NCBI RefSeq assembly: GCF_047511655.1
Contig: NC_133395.1
Coordinates: 77,432,158-77,496,157, forward strand
Source of the DNA: Castor canadensis
Taxonomy: Eukaryota; Chordata; Mammalia; Rodentia; Castoridae
Reading direction: 5' to 3'
DNA: 64,000 nt
The notes beneath the pieces are model-generated. The model made no database searches, was not told where the DNA came from, and saw nothing but the letters and a program-made list of their open reading frames with translations. This document shows, piece by piece, positions 35,386-48,099 of the stretch (position 1 is its first letter; the number at the start of each line of letters is the position of its first letter). A program made the position numbers and the translations under genes.

Positions 35386-35484
35386 TGACGGGTCTGAGAG
35401 GTGAAGATGGCTGATACCCATTGCTGGGAAGGCTGGAGGAGGCAGTGCTCCCAGACTTGGTTGGTAGGAGTAGGAATAAGTTCA

Positions 35485-35890
35485 GAGGGTACCCAGTTTG
35501 CATGATCCAACCCACACAACCATGGGTTTCACTTTCAGCACGTATTCATGAGTCACAGGAGAGACTGTGCGCCATACTGCACAGGTGGTTTGGCAGCCGT
35601 TGGTGATGGCCAGCAGTGAGCCAGCATGCTGCAGGTGGGCCAGGCTAAGCGACAATGTCTGGGAGCTGAGGTGGGTTACATGCATTTTCAACTTGCAGTG
35701 TTTTCAATTTGTGATGAGACATTTGGACATTCAGCAGGAGCATCTGGAGACTTTTCTGCAGGGCACCTGGCAGCGTGCGTCTCCCTCCATCCAACAATCC
35801 CCTTTCCCCATTTACCCCCTGCAGAGATGGGTCCAGGGTGCACTTGTCCATTTGTTTTATATAATCAGTCTGTCAAAAGGTTAATTAGGG
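35485..35890 (-). mobile_element. Tigger/MER8-like DNA transposon fragment
   Basis: CACAACCATGGGTTTCACTT, GGGCCAGGCTAAGCGACAAT and ATGCATTTTCAACTTGCAGT fit the Tigger-group element also seen at 23.6 kb. Orientation and boundaries are uncertain. Confidence 0.5.
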
Positions 35891-36629
35891 TACCCTCAGT
35901 ACCCTAATTAAAAAAGTTATGTGGCCATGCTTAGTGATATGAAAATATGTACTATGATGAATAAAACAGTAATGGTATACTTACTGTTCAAAGTAAGGTT
36001 TAGAACAGAATATACAGCCTAAACCTGCTGGCACAAAACTGTGTGCGTAGCAAGTGTCTGTAGCGGCAGTTATCTCTGGTGACTTTTAGGGGTTTTTTTC
36101 TATGTACTTTTCTATATTTCTTAGGTGACTTATATATATGTGTGTTAACTTCACAATTAGAAGAGAGAAAGAGAATGAAGAAACCGCGCTTGCAATCCCA
36201 GCACCCTGGAGGCTGACTGAGGCAGGGAGTTCATACTTCAAGATCAGCTTGTATTATATACTTTAATTTAAAAAGTAAAGCTATTTTCATCTTGGAAAAA
36301 AATTCCAAAGCTACAAAAGTTCCAAGTAAAAATTCAAGCATGGGTCCCCTGTGTTAAGTGAATAAAGTATACATTTCTTCTTGCGGCCTTTCTCTTTTAT
36401 GGTTTTTCTGCTTGGCTTTAGGATTTCTAGAGTGTCATTTTACAGTATAAAATATTTGACTCTGACTTCATTTCTCCATTAATAAAAAGACCCAAACTGC
36501 CTTCTCAACTAATAATATGTCTAAGACGAACTGTGTAAAACAATTCTTTTTATTCAAACTTGTCCTACAGACGCATAGCATGTGAATCTTGATCAGATGG
36601 TAATCAGCCTCTGTCTCTCCCATACTCAG

Positions 36630-36752
36630 ATGTATCAGAACACAGATGACCCTATCTTGGAACGTCCTTCCAGCTACCAAAACAGGCGGCCCTTCAGCAG
36701 AGAGATGGGCTCAGAGCCTCCATCTGCACAGGCTCAGGTTGCAGATTCATAG
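36630..36752 (+). CDS. FLT3: FLT3 exon 24, coding part (C-terminal tail and stop)
   Basis: The acceptor CATACTCAG is followed by 40 codons and TAG, the same length as the human tail. It begins MYQNTDDPILERPSSYQNRR and continues PFSREMGSEPPSAQAQVADS. The two tail tyrosines of the signalling region (MYQN and SYQN) and RRPFSREM are kept. The stretches between them differ strongly from human (VDGRVSECPHT, DLGLLSP). The frame is open, so this is divergence and not decay. Confidence 0.96.
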   Translation: MYQNTDDPILERPSSYQNRRPFSREMGSEPPSAQAQVADS

Positions 36753-37175
36753 AGAAGCAAGTTAAGTCCTCAGGACTTAACTTACACCTTACACCACCTT
36801 AAACAGGCTGTAGATTACCAAAACGACTTTACTTTCATCACTAAAAAAAAATATATTACCAGCTGCTGCTTCGCTGGACTTTTCTCTAGAAGCTGTCTGC
36901 CATTACTCTCGTTTTCAAAGGGACTTTTGTAAAAATTGAATCATCTAGTGTGCAAGGCAGGGAGAGCCCTTGCCCACCTCCAAAGACCGTGCCAGGCGTG
37001 AGTGCAAATCGCGTGCCTGAAGTCCAGTATCTTCTTGTAAATACATAAAACAGAGCGTTTTGCTAAGAAGAAGCTAATATGATTTTTTAAAATCTGTTTT
37101 AAAATAATATGTAACTTTTTCAGCTATTTAGTGATATATTTTATGAATGGAAATAAACTTTCTACTATAGAAATA
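36753..37175 (+). other. FLT3: FLT3 3' UTR and polyadenylation signal
   Basis: About 420 bp after the stop. AATAAA lies at 37,152-37,157 in a TATTTTATGAATGG context that I recall as conserved in FLT3 mRNAs, so cleavage is expected about 15-25 bp later. The exact end is inferred. Confidence 0.75.
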
Positions 37176-37314
37176 TTGCTGTTGAATTATTTACGTGAGA
37201 TATTTGGTATAACACTTACCTGGAGTTCATGAAGTTGTGCACAGTGCTTTATTTGTCCACATGTGTTTTTTGTGTTTTTCCACTGAGAAGGCCCATTCTG
37301 TCATCAAATTCATC

Positions 37315-37445
37315 ATGGTTTTTTTTAGACAAGGTCTTGCTATGCAGCTCAGACTGGCCATCTGGAACTCTCTATGTAGCCAAGGTTGGCCTTGAACTCT
37401 CAATCTTCCTGCTGTAGCTTCTCAAGTGCTGAGATTACAGGCATG
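37315..37445 (-). repeat. B1 SINE
   Basis: Reversed B1 with AGACAAGGTCTTGCTATGCA and CTCAAGTGCTGAGATTACAG. An internal duplication of the CTATGTAGC region makes it slightly long. Confidence 0.8.
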
Positions 37446-37467
37446 TGTCCAACTCTTTCATCAGATT

Positions 37468-37489
37468 CTGTGTGTGTGTGTGTGTGTGT
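37468..37489. repeat. (TG)n microsatellite
   Basis: About eleven TG units between a B1 and a composite SINE, at the tail position of the reversed SINE that follows. Confidence 0.9.
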
Positions 37490-37698
37490 TTGGTGGCACT
37501 GGGATTTGAACTCAGGGCCTCACACTTGCTAGGCAGGTGCTTTACCACTTGAGCCATGCCTCCAGCCCTTTTGCTTTTTAGTTTGTTTTTCCAGGTAGGG
37601 TCTTGTGTTTTTCCCTAGGCTGGCTTCAGACCTCAAGCCTCCTACTCACACCTCTCAAGTAGCTGGGATTACAGGTATAAGCCGTCATGCCCAGCCTT
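37488..37698 (-). repeat. Reversed B1-ID composite SINE
   Basis: GGTGGCACTGGGATTTGAAC, TTTACCACTTGAGCCATGCC, then CAAGTAGCTGGGATTACAGG. Confidence 0.9.
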
Positions 37699-39054
37699 AG
37701 GTACTCAGAGCAGCACAAAAGGACAAAAACAGGCAGGGAACTCAGCTTCTCAGGGTTGCCAAGGAGAATTATTAGATGAATTAAATATATAACATGTAAG
37801 GGTTATAAATATAGAACATAAGCACAGAAATTACTTAGTTCAATGACTGGTGCAGAGGGGTGACCCTCTGCTATCATTTGCACTTTCCTTTCCAGTTTTA
37901 ACCTTTCCCTTAGTCCAGGTCCCCCTGGGTCACTTAGAGCAAGTCCCTTCTTCCCCTACTGCCCCTTCCTGCCTTTTCCCCATCAGTGCTTTCTCTCAGC
38001 TGCTGCCAGATCTGGCTTTCCAAGTACTGATTTGTGTGTGTTACTCACCTGGCAAGCTGACCACTGACAGTGGCCCCCAGGTCCTCGTTGCTAAGGTTAA
38101 TTCTTGCAGTCAGGTTCAGTGCCCACCTCAGAATGGCTCTGCTGCATTTCATCCCACCAAGATATGGTGGCTCCAGCCAGCCCAGCGGGTGTAGGTCATG
38201 GTGTGGTGGTTAGGTTGGGGCACACTTGCCTCCACTCTTCCCTTTCTTCACCCTCCTTTCTCGTTTTCCCCCAGAAGCCCTTGCCTCATGACCATACTTC
38301 AGTCTGTCTTCTCCCTCCACCTTTCCCAGCTTCCCCTGCTGAAATCTTGTGAGCTTTTGTCTGCATCATCTGGATACTCTCAACACAGAGCCTTCCTCCC
38401 CCACCATGTTAATTATCTTCTTAAGAAAATGACCCGTCTCTTCTGTTGGAAGGCAGGCATGACTTAAGCCAAGTTGTATACTCACCTTCTGTTTGTGTAT
38501 AGTCAGGGCACAACAAGAATATTACTCAATTGCTTTTTTAACCACTGAAGTAAAAGCATAAAATATGCTCGATGTTAAACATTCATAGTGTCGTGTTTTT
38601 ATTTACAGTGATCATTGAAATCCCCCCAGAATCGGGCAACCCAAATCCTAGACTGCCTCTCCAGCAGAACTACTGCTAAATTCTGAGGCATGTTTCCCAT
38701 CTTTTGTCTTTATGTATTTTCCTCACTCACACATGTTCACACACACACACTTCTTTGCTTTTCATGCGAATGGAGCCACACTAGCCAAGAGTCAAAGGTG
38801 CCTTTAATTCTTGGCAATGTTTGAATATCCGTGTATTTGTGGGCTCTTGTTAGGCGCAGGCGCCGTTTAGTCTTCATTGCTACCTATGAAGCAGGCACTA
38901 AAATGACACCGTTTTCCCTTGAGGAAATTAAAACTTAGGTTAATAACTTCAGTCCCCAGCTCCGCTGACACCTGCCTTTACCTTACACTTGGGCTCTGGT
39001 ATTGTTTTATTTATGGTATCTATTTGTTTTATGTGTAGCAAATAACACATGACA

Positions 39055-39560
39055 TCACAGTCACCATCTTAACTCCTGTTAAAAATAATTCAATAGCTTC
39101 AAGCACTTTACGTTGCTGTAAACATCTCCACAACACTTTCAGTCTTGCAAGTTTGAAACTCTGTACCTATTAAACACGAACTCTCAATTCCCCAATCCCC
39201 TGCCCCTGGCAACCACCACTCTACTTTCTGTTCCTAGAACTCTGACTCTTCTCACTACCTCAAAGAAGCAGAATCATACAGTGTTTGTCTCTTTTTGTGT
39301 GTGTGTGCCTGGCTTATTTTACTTATGTCTTCTAGGTTCATCCATGTTCCAGCATGTGCCAGAAATTCCCTTCCTTTTCAGGATTGCATATTATTCCATT
39401 GCATGCACATAGCACATTTTATTTATTCATTCATCCTTTGATGAACACATGGTTTTCTCCCACCTCTTGGCTATTGTGAATAATGCTTCCATGAAGATGG
39501 GTGTGCAAATAGCTCTTCAAGACCCTGCTTTGGCTAAGAGTTCTTTTGTTGTCCTGGATC
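39055..39560 (-). mobile_element. Old L1 3' region, reversed
   Basis: CCCCTGGCAACCACCACTCT, GAATCATACAGTGTTTGTCT, GGTTCATCCATGTTCCAGCA and CCTCTTGGCTATTGTGAATA are the reverse complement of the L1M-type 3' region shared by all placental mammals. No coding capacity. Confidence 0.75.
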
Positions 39561-40159
39561 TTTGTACCATGGCTAAATTCAGTTCAGGATGCATGCAGGG
39601 AGAGGAGCTTCTTATTGCAGTACTGGTCTCTGACAAGAGCGACAAGCAAGTCCCACTTCTCCAGTTCCCTGAGCATGGGTCTCCAGCCACCTGTGAGCCA
39701 CCAATATCCTCTTACATCCTCTTCTGAGGCAGGGAGCTCTGAGTTTGACTCTGTCTTACACCTGGGTACCTGGACGGGACCCATGTGGAGTCTACACCCT
39801 TGGCAGAACTGAGGAGTTAATCTGCTTTGCCTCTCTCTGTCTCGTTCTGTCTAGCTTTAGGTGCCATCAGTTTATTTTGATTTTGTATTCCTCCAGTATC
39901 TTGATAGGATGCAAGGAGGGAGCAGTCATAGTTATTTCTGATCACAAAATATGTGCTGGTGAAAAAGAAAACTTAACGTGAGCTTAAAGGAGCAATGTCC
40001 TCTTTTTCCTTCTGCGTAAGTGATTTTTTTCCAGGAAACATGCACAGTTTGCAGGTGACTTCTCTGTGGATGGAGTTAAGCAAATACACTTATACCTGGG
40101 CTCATCAATGCTGCTCGCCCACTGATGTGTGCAGGGCTATTGTCTCGTTTGTGCACCTT

Positions 40160-40372
40160 ATAAAACTCGTAGCACTGGTGGCTCACGCCTGTAATCCTAG
40201 CTACTCAGGAGGCAGCGATCAGGAGGATCGAGGTTAGAAGCCAGCCTGGGCAAATAGTTCCATGAGACCCTATCTCAAAAAACCCATCACAAAAAAGTTC
40301 TGGTGGAGTGGCCCAATTGGTTGAGCACCTGCCTAGCAAGCATCAGCACTGAGTTCAAACCTCAGTACCACA
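40160..40372 (+). repeat. B1-ID composite SINE
   Basis: ACTGGTGGCTCACGCCTGTA, CAGCCTGGGCAAATAGTTCC, CTCAAAAAACCCATCACAAA linker, then GGAGTGGCCCAATTGGTTGA. A nearly full-length copy. Confidence 0.92.
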
Positions 40373-40445
40373 GTCTATGTAGACTATTAGATCCTGCTTT
40401 CTTTTAAAAAGTTAACATTTTGCTTTGAAGATTTATCATAGTATA

Positions 40446-40800
40446 GGTTGAGTAGCTCTGATTCAAAAACTCAAAAGTTCAGGGTTGGGGGTGCGGCTCA
40501 AGTGGTAGAGTGGTAGTGTGCTTGCACGCCCTGAATTCAAATCCCAGTACTGCCAAAAGAAAAAAAGGCAAAAATCAAAAATTTTTGAGTGCCAACATAA
40601 GACACCATACCTGACCTCATGTGACGTTATAGTTAAAATGCAGCTGTTCTAAAAGATTGTGTCAAGTTACCTTCAGCCTATCTGTGTGAGGTGCTAATGA
40701 AACATAAATGAATCCTATGGATTTATGGGTGTGCAATATTCCAAAATCATAAACAATTGAGACTCCGAAGCCCTCTGGTTCCAGCACTGGATGAGAGATA
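40446..40800. mobile_element. Fossil DNA transposon with inserted ID SINE
   Basis: Starts GTTGAGTAGCTCTGATTCAA and continues after an interruption with TTTTTGAGTGCCAACATAAG and GAAACATAAATGAATCC. This resembles a common mammalian Tigger-group element starting GTTGAGTATCCCTTATCC. The inserted ID SINE occupies about 40,483-40,560. Family name is uncertain. Confidence 0.5.
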
Positions 40801-41107
40801 CTCGGTCTGTATTCCATGGAGCTGAGGTTCGCCTTTCACTGATGTTCCATGCACACACAATTACCACTACATAATCCCTTGCACACTAATGACACCTGAA
40901 TCATTCTGGGGGCTGGGTTGGGTAGTGGCTCACAGGTGATCTTTAAATGATTGTACCTTCACAGGGACCTGGTGTGCAACAGCTGCAAACAGCAGCCTCC
41001 TCCTCTGTAGTGGATGCAACCTGCTGCTTGTGTGGGTTGCCCTAAGTGACCTTGGAGACAGGTTTCCAGTGGGCGTTCATGACTCTGATCTCGGCTATTG
41101 CCAATCA

Positions 41108-41490
41108 AGGCTCCAGACCGGAATGCAGGGTGCCTTTGGGAAGCCCTGGGGCACAGTGGCCAGGGTTCACACATTGGCCAGGTAATCGTGTCCTTCCACA
41201 CCAAACTGCAGAATAAGGAACATGAGATTGGGGCCTATGGAGGGCCAAGTTTAAGTTCCCTGGCTGCCAGAAGATCCATGTCTCACAGGAGTGGGACTTT
41301 ACCAAGTTTAATGCAGATGACATGATAGCTTTGAAGCAGCTCATCCTTGATGGCTGGGGTCAAATAGATTCCTAATTGAGGTCCTCTGGACAAGTGGTGA
41401 GCCCTGACCTTGAGAGGGCTTCCCACTGTGCTGTCCCTTCTTCCTTAGTCACCTAAGCTGTACTCAACAATAAATCATCCTGTCCACCTA
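41108..41490 (+). pseudogene. RPL10: RPL10 processed pseudogene (5'-truncated)
   Basis: Intronless remnant of the mRNA for ribosomal protein uL16/RPL10. In shifting frames it shows RLQTGMQGAFGKPWGTVARV, then [24 protein letters not shown] and FTKFNAD. It is followed by a 3' UTR remnant with AATAAA at 41,469. A 2-bp insertion near 41,174 and further shifts break the frame. The first half of the coding sequence is missing, as expected for a 5'-truncated L1-mediated retrocopy. No clear poly-A tail or target duplication was seen. Confidence 0.88.
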
Positions 41491-41772
41491 AAGATAAATA
41501 ACTGTACTTGGTAACACACCCTTTATATATGCCGAGTGTATTTTAAAAGCACCCTTCTCTGCAGAATGACGGTGCCTAACAGCCTCTTAATGGAAAATGA
41601 ATTTATGGTCTTATTAGGGTCAGATTTTACTTCAGATTCGGTTTTCCTTTGGGTCAAGTTGTGTCCCCGACGTAACTGTCCATTTTTCTCATGGCGTGAG
41701 GCACAACTTCCAAGTCCTGGGTTTAGAGTTTTGCTAAGGCAGCTCTTCCACCGGGCCTGCGTAGCGGCCTTG

Positions 41773-41786
41773 CCAGCAGGGGGCGC
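41773..41786 (+). promoter_or_regulatory. Predicted CTCF-binding motif
   Basis: CCAGCAGGGGGCGC is a perfect match to the CTCF core consensus CCASYAGRKGGCRS. It lies in an apparently unique stretch between FLT3 and URAD. Occupancy is unknown. Confidence 0.6.
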
Positions 41787-42067
41787 CCTACACCACTGTT
41801 TCCAAACCCATTCCCTCGCACCAGGCCTGGTTTCATTGCTGCACCTGCTCTCTGGACAGAACATTATTAAGCTGCAGACCCTGAAAAAAGTCAATCCGCT
41901 GGTTTGAAGAAAAAAACAACTCTATGCAGACAATCCCGACTCATTCGTTTAGGATCCAGCGGCTTCTTGACTGGTAACTAGAGTATTTTATGTGCCTGTT
42001 TACAACGCGCCACAGTCACCACCAGCAACCTCCTACAGTGTCTAACTATAAAATTCCACATTCTTCT

Positions 42068-42286
42068 TTTTTTTTTTTTATGCTACTGGAGTTTGAACTC
42101 AGGGCCTCACACTTGCTAGGCAGGCATTCTCCCACTTGAGCCACTCCACCAGCCTGTTTTGTGATAGGTTTTTTTCAAGATAAGGTCTCTTGAGCTATTT
42201 GCCCAGGCTGGCTTCGAACTGCCATCCTCCTGATCTCTGTCTCCTGAGTAGCTAGGATTACAGGCGTGAGCCACCAGTGCCTGGCT
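42068..42286 (-). repeat. Reversed B1-ID composite SINE
   Basis: T-run, GCTACTGGAGTTTGAACTCA, CTCCCACTTGAGCCACTCCA, then TGAGTAGCTAGGATTACAGG and GAGCCACCAGTGCCTGGC. Full length. Confidence 0.92.
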
Positions 42287-42359
42287 CCAAATTATTCTTA
42301 ATGAGGCAAAAAAAGGCTTTGATGAATTTTTTTTTTTGTGGTAAAATACATGTGCTAGA

Positions 42360-42735
42360 CCTTTGCTGCTGTGACAAGTACCTGAGAAAAACAGCTTGAA
42401 GGAAGAAGGATTTATTTTGACTTGTTTTCTGAGGTTTCAGTCCACCTTGGCCTGTTCCATTGGTTGGGCCTATGGTGCAGCAGACAGCACATCATGGCAG
42501 CAAGAGTCTGTGGAAGAGCCAAGTTACTCACTTCACGGAGACCTGGAAGCAGAAAGAGAAGGGGAGCAGGACAAGGTATATACTTCCAGAGCAGCCAGCC
42601 CCCTCTTCCTTCCCTCCCTCCCCCACGCTCCTGCCAGTGACCTACTTCCTCCACCTAGGCCCCATCTCTTAATTTTACACCACCTCCCAAAACAGTGCCA
42701 CCAGCTGGGAACCAAACCTCCAACTTGTGAGCCTA
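42360..42735 (-). mobile_element. MaLR-type LTR, reversed
   Basis: GCTGCTGTGACAAGTACCTG, GAAGGATTTATTTTGACTTG, GACAGCACATCATGGCAGCA and GTGACCTACTTCCTCCACCT match the reverse complement of the 7,744 LTR type, nearly full length. No viral genes are present. Confidence 0.75.
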
Positions 42736-42799
42736 GGGGCGTATGTGTCTCATACGTAAACTGTAAAGATATCCATGACATAGAGTTCCCCATATTAAC

Positions 42800-43110
42800 C
42801 CATTTTATGGGGCAGTAGGTACATATACACTGCCATGTGATCATCACCACCCTGCATCACCAGGACTCCTACACCTTCCCACATTGACACTTGGCCATAA
42901 CTCAGTGATAACTCCCCACCCCTCCGGCTAGATGCTGGCAACTATCATCCTGCTTTTTGTCCTATGGATTTATGGACTGCTCCAGGGAGGAAAGGTGGAA
43001 TCACACAGTATTTATCTTTTGTGCATGGTTTATTTCACCTAGTATAAACTCTGAAGGTTCACACTGAGGAATTATTTCATAGCATTTATTGATAACATAC
43101 TATATTTCAA
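42800..43110 (-). mobile_element. Old L1 3' region, reversed (weak)
   Basis: TGGCAACTATCATCCTGCTT and GGAATCACACAGTATTTATC parallel the 39.1-39.5 kb L1 fragment. It is more decayed. Confidence 0.5.
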
Positions 43111-43417
43111 GACTGGCCTTCTCATGTATTTTCTTTCCCATTGGACCAATTGTGAGAAAGGAGTTTATTCTGTGGTAAGTCAATAGATGGTGAAACCAAA
43201 CATAAGACAATAAAATCACTCATGTTCTCAGAGCTGACAAATGCAGGCCCTGGCTTGGACCCCACACCTGCCCCCTTCCTGACCTCAGTGAACCACAGTG
43301 GCTGCCAAAGGACTCACTTCACAGTCTACATCAAGCCTTGGCTCAGTTCCCAGCCAATGGTAACAGCAAGAGTCCATGAGTTCCAACTCCCAAATTGCCT
43401 CAAATTAAGAATGTATG

Positions 43418-43630
43418 TGCTGGGCACTGGTGGTGGCTCACCCTATAATCCTAGCTACTCAGGAAGCAGAGATCAGGAGGATCATGGTTGAAAGCCAATT
43501 CTGGCAAATAGTTCTTGAGACCCTACCTAGAAAAAATCCTTCACACACACACACACACACACACACACAAAGGACTGGTGGAGTAGCCAGGTGTAGGTCC
43601 TGAGTTCAAACCCCAGTCCAGGAAAAAAAA
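43418..43630 (+). repeat. B1-ID composite SINE with (CA)n linker
   Basis: GGGCACTGGTGGTGGCTCAC and CTGGCAAATAGTTCTTGAGA, then a pure CA run at 43,542-43,569 in place of the usual A-rich linker, then GGACTGGTGGAGTAGCC and GAGTTCAAACCCCAGTCCAG. Confidence 0.9.
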
Positions 43631-43639
43631 AAAGGCATG

Positions 43640-43850
43640 CTTCTGTGCTGGGCGTTGTGGTTATGCTTATAATCCCAGCTATTTGGGAGGCAGAGATACA
43701 AGGATTAAGGTCCAGGGCCAGCCAGGGCAAAAATGTGAGACCTATCTGAAAAACAAAAAAGGAAAAGTGAGTGGCTCAAGGGGTTGAACAGCTGCCTAAC
43801 AAGCTGGAGTCAGATTCCCGATTGGTGCAAAAGCACCAATCACAAAAACA
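43640..43850 (+). repeat. Degenerate B1-ID composite SINE
   Basis: GCTGGGCGTTGTGGTTATGC, ATTTGGGAGGCAGAGATACA, then GTGAGTGGCTCAAGGGGTTG. The end carries GGTGCAAAAGCACCAATCAC, a small inverted repeat. Confidence 0.75.
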
Positions 43851-44104
43851 GATGCATGGAATGTTTCCACTAAAACAGCTTTTAAAAGTAGCCTGTGCTT
43901 ATTTAAGAATTAAATTCTTATTTAAGAATTTTCTCCAAGTGTCACTGAAACTGTGTCATCATAAAAGGAAAATTACTATGAACTCAAATATAGTACATTC
44001 AGCAGCCAGAATATAAGAGCTCTATGTTGTAGATCTCAGCAAAAGCTTTGAGGTTACATCTCTATATAAATGGACTTTTGAAAGATAACTAGCTGAAACA
44101 GAAT

Positions 44105-44275
44105 AGAAGACCTAAAAATGAACGCACAGCAACAGCCACCCAATCTTTGACAAAGAACCCCAAAACACACTGTAGAAGCGACAGCCTCTTAACAAATGCT
44201 GCTGGGGAAACTGGACCGGACCCCTGTCTCTCACCCTGTACAAATCAACTCCAAATAGGTCAAAGATTTTTTGTC
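44105..44275 (+). mobile_element. L1 ORF2 fragment
   Basis: CAATCTTTGACAAAGAACCC, AAATGCTGCTGGGGAAACTG and CAACTCCAAATAGGTCAAAG belong to the 3' part of LINE-1 ORF2. Only 170 bp remain. Confidence 0.75.
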
Positions 44276-45779
44276 AGAATTAAATTTTATTTCACATTGA
44301 TAGAAACCATGAAAAACATTAATTTTTTCCCACGTTATATACAGCACATTTCAATGGACTATTTCTCACCATAAATGACCTTCCTGATTTGTATAACTGA
44401 AATAAGTTTATGTTCTTCAAGATAAATGACTTAGTAAATGACTGTCTAAAATTTTCAAATCCAGACATAAACTTATGGCTTCACTATTAACATCCTTTTT
44501 ACTTCTCTGTTACTAGGTTGTTTCATCACCAGTCAGCACCCATTTATAAGGACACATTCCTACCATTGACATTGCTTTGGTCAGTTGGAATACGGCAGGA
44601 AATTTAACAGTTCAGAAGTATCAAGAGTACAGTTTTGCTACCTACTAAACTGTGTGGGTACTACATGATATGTGTTGGGTTCTGATTAACTTTCCTTACC
44701 CATAAATTTGTTTGCAAATAATTTTTACCAGTAATGTGAAATCTTTGACTATTTAAAATCAAATAATTGCTATTTTGTTTGTTCAAAAGGACTAATTTTT
44801 AAAAAAAAACAGTTGACTAAAGTGAAAATTTCAAATAAGTCCATTAGTAGATAAAAATAAAGGAATTTTTTCTAATGGATTGCTCATTTTCTATAGTAGT
44901 TGGTTTCAAATATATGTACAGAAAAGGTAAACTTAAACTATGCTATAAGGAGAGCCAATCATTTTGCAAATTTGTTTTTAAGATAAGTCTTAAATATTTT
45001 CAAACATACTAGAATATGATCTAACTATTCTTCCATTTGCCTGCAGGAAAATAAAACCACACAATTATTCTTCTTACCTGAACTGAAGATCCTAATAACT
45101 AAATAGTCTAAATTTGGAATAAGGAACTGTCATTTGAAGTATGTAGCATAGGAAGAATAATGTCTGTGTCTTTTATTCTGTCCATAGATTTAAACACCAT
45201 TTTTCTGTGATTCAGAATATGGAATTACAGCATGAAGTAACTGGATGTCTACAGCAGGGAGGTAATATCTAGTCTGCTGTGAAGGACAATCAAGAAGGAA
45301 AGAAAATGCTTTTTTCTCTTGAGAAAAGAATATTAAGTAGAAATAACATCAGGGAAAAGAAAAGTCTAGTCCCTCAAATAAAAGTGCTATTAATTCAAGA
45401 GAGCAATATTACTCTTTTCAGACATTTAAAAGCATTATCCCCAGAAGTAAAAGTGATGTAATATTATCGAGTTCTTACGTATTATACTCCTCACATACGT
45501 ATAAATACAGACAGGGTAACCAAGCAACTGCAGAGTAAATCCATAGACCAAATCACATCATTAATAAATCGTTTGTTCCTTAACTGTTTGTTTGTAACTG
45601 AACGCATTGTCATTGAGCATACTAGAAATTTTCAAATCATGTAATAAAAACTCTGGTTGCAGTGTTTTACTCTTTTGCTGAATTACATTTGAGAAAAAGA
45701 AGCTAGCTGTTTCACTTGTGTTCTTTCTTTTTACTAGGCAGACACTCTACTACTTGAGGCCCTCTGCCAGCCTAGTACT

Positions 45780-46615
<836 letters not shown>

Positions 46616-46629
46616 TCTTAATGTAAAAC

Positions 46630-47800
46630 TAGACTACTACAGAAAGCAGTAGGGAAAGCTCTAGAAGATATAGGCACAGGCAATGGTTTTCTGGATAGGA
46701 CTCCAGTTACCCAGAAAATAAGAGTAAGAATTGGCAGACGGGGCTGCATCAAATTAAAAAGTTTCTGCACATCAAAAGAAACAGTTACTAGAATCAAGAG
46801 GCAACCCATAGAATGGGAGAACTCTTTAACAGCTATTCAAAAGATAAGGGGTTAATATCCAGACTATACAAAGAGCTAAAAACAAAACAAAACAAAAAAA
46901 CACCTGAAGAGCAAAAGAACAAAAATCCAATTAATAAATGACCAAGCAAATCGAAGAGACTGTTCTCAAAGGAAGTACAAATGGCAAATAAACACATGAG
47001 GAAATGTTCAACAGCCTTAGCCATAAGGCTAATGCCATAAGGAAAATGCAAATCAAAACCACACTAAAATTCCATCTCACCCCAGTCAGACTGACCAGCA
47101 TCAAGAAAACAGACAACAGCAAGGCTGACGAGGATGCAGTGGCAAAGGAACCCTTACCCACTGCTGGTGGTAATGTAAACTGGTGCAACCACTCTGGAAA
47201 TCAGTATGGAGTTTCCTCAAAAAAACTAAAATTAGACTTACCTTCTGATCCTGCCATACCACTCTTGGGCATATATCCAAGAGTGTAAATCAAGGCAGCT
47301 CTTTTCACAGAGGCCAAACTATGGGATTGACTGAGGTGCCCAATGAATGGATAAAGAAGATACCATGGAATATTACTCAGTCATAAAGAAAAATGAAATT
47401 GTGTCATTTGCAGGAAAATGGATGGAACTGGAGATTATGATGTAGTGTGAGATGAGCCAAGTTCTCACATTTGTGGAATCTAAACCTAAAGTGGTAATGA
47501 TGATGACATGAGTGTATATGGGGACTGTCTGAAGGAGATAAGTGGGAGGGAAGAGGGGGGAGGAAAGGACACTGGGGGGGGGTGAAGAGGATGGAAGTAC
47601 ACTGCATATATACATTTGAAGACAGCATAATGAAACCCAGCAAACACTTTTTGAAAGGGGGAAAAGAAGGCGAGGCGGAAAGCAAATACAATGGAGGGGG
47701 TAAACTTGCTCAGGAATACTGTCCACATGTATGGAATTATCACGATGGATCCCCTTGTATTATTAGCATATGATAAATCAAAAATAAACTCAAAAAGATT
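46630..47800 (+). mobile_element. 5'-truncated LINE-1 (3' end of ORF2 plus 3' UTR)
   Basis: GGCTGCATCAAATTAAAAAG, TAAGGGGTTAATATCCAGAC, CAAATCAAAACCACACTAAA, CATGGAATATTACTCAGTCA and TTTGCAGGAAAATGGATGG follow the order of the L1 ORF2 C-terminus and 3' UTR. Stops and shifts interrupt ORF2. The 3' end with AATAAA and an A-rich tail is near 47,780-47,810. It lies beside the LYPLA1 retrocopy, in the opposite orientation. Confidence 0.88.
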
Positions 47801-47821
47801 TTAAAAATAACAGCTTTATAG

Positions 47822-47905
47822 CATCTGGAATGTGGCTCAATGGTAGAGCACTTACTTAAGGTGCCCAAGACCCTGGGTTCAAGCCTAACACAACAAAATA
47901 AAACA
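47822..47905 (+). repeat. ID SINE
   Basis: GGAATGTGGCTCAATGGTAG, GACCCTGGGTTCAAGCCTAA and an A-rich tail. Confidence 0.85.
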
Positions 47906-48099
47906 AAAGAGAGCATTAAACCCAGAATGCTTTTGTGTCATGAGTTTCCCAGTTCCGTATTAGCAATTGATGTTGTTCTTATGTCCATGACTATTTAATT
48001 CCGTAGCCTTCTGGGTCTTAAAGGATTGTATGTTAGTAGATTGTTTGGGGCTCCCTTATATGTGACCACTATAACTAAAGGAGGTTAGGCTCTTGGGGT

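Larger units (their letters stand above)
29159..36629 (+). other. FLT3: FLT3 intron 23
   Basis: Longest intron fully within the window, 7.5 kb. It holds SINEs, an L2 piece, an L1 3' end and two fossil DNA transposons, listed separately. 29,170-29,750, 30,270-31,640, 33,275-33,650, 34,300-35,160 and 35,900-36,620 are unique or unrecognised, with no gene. Confidence 0.9.
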
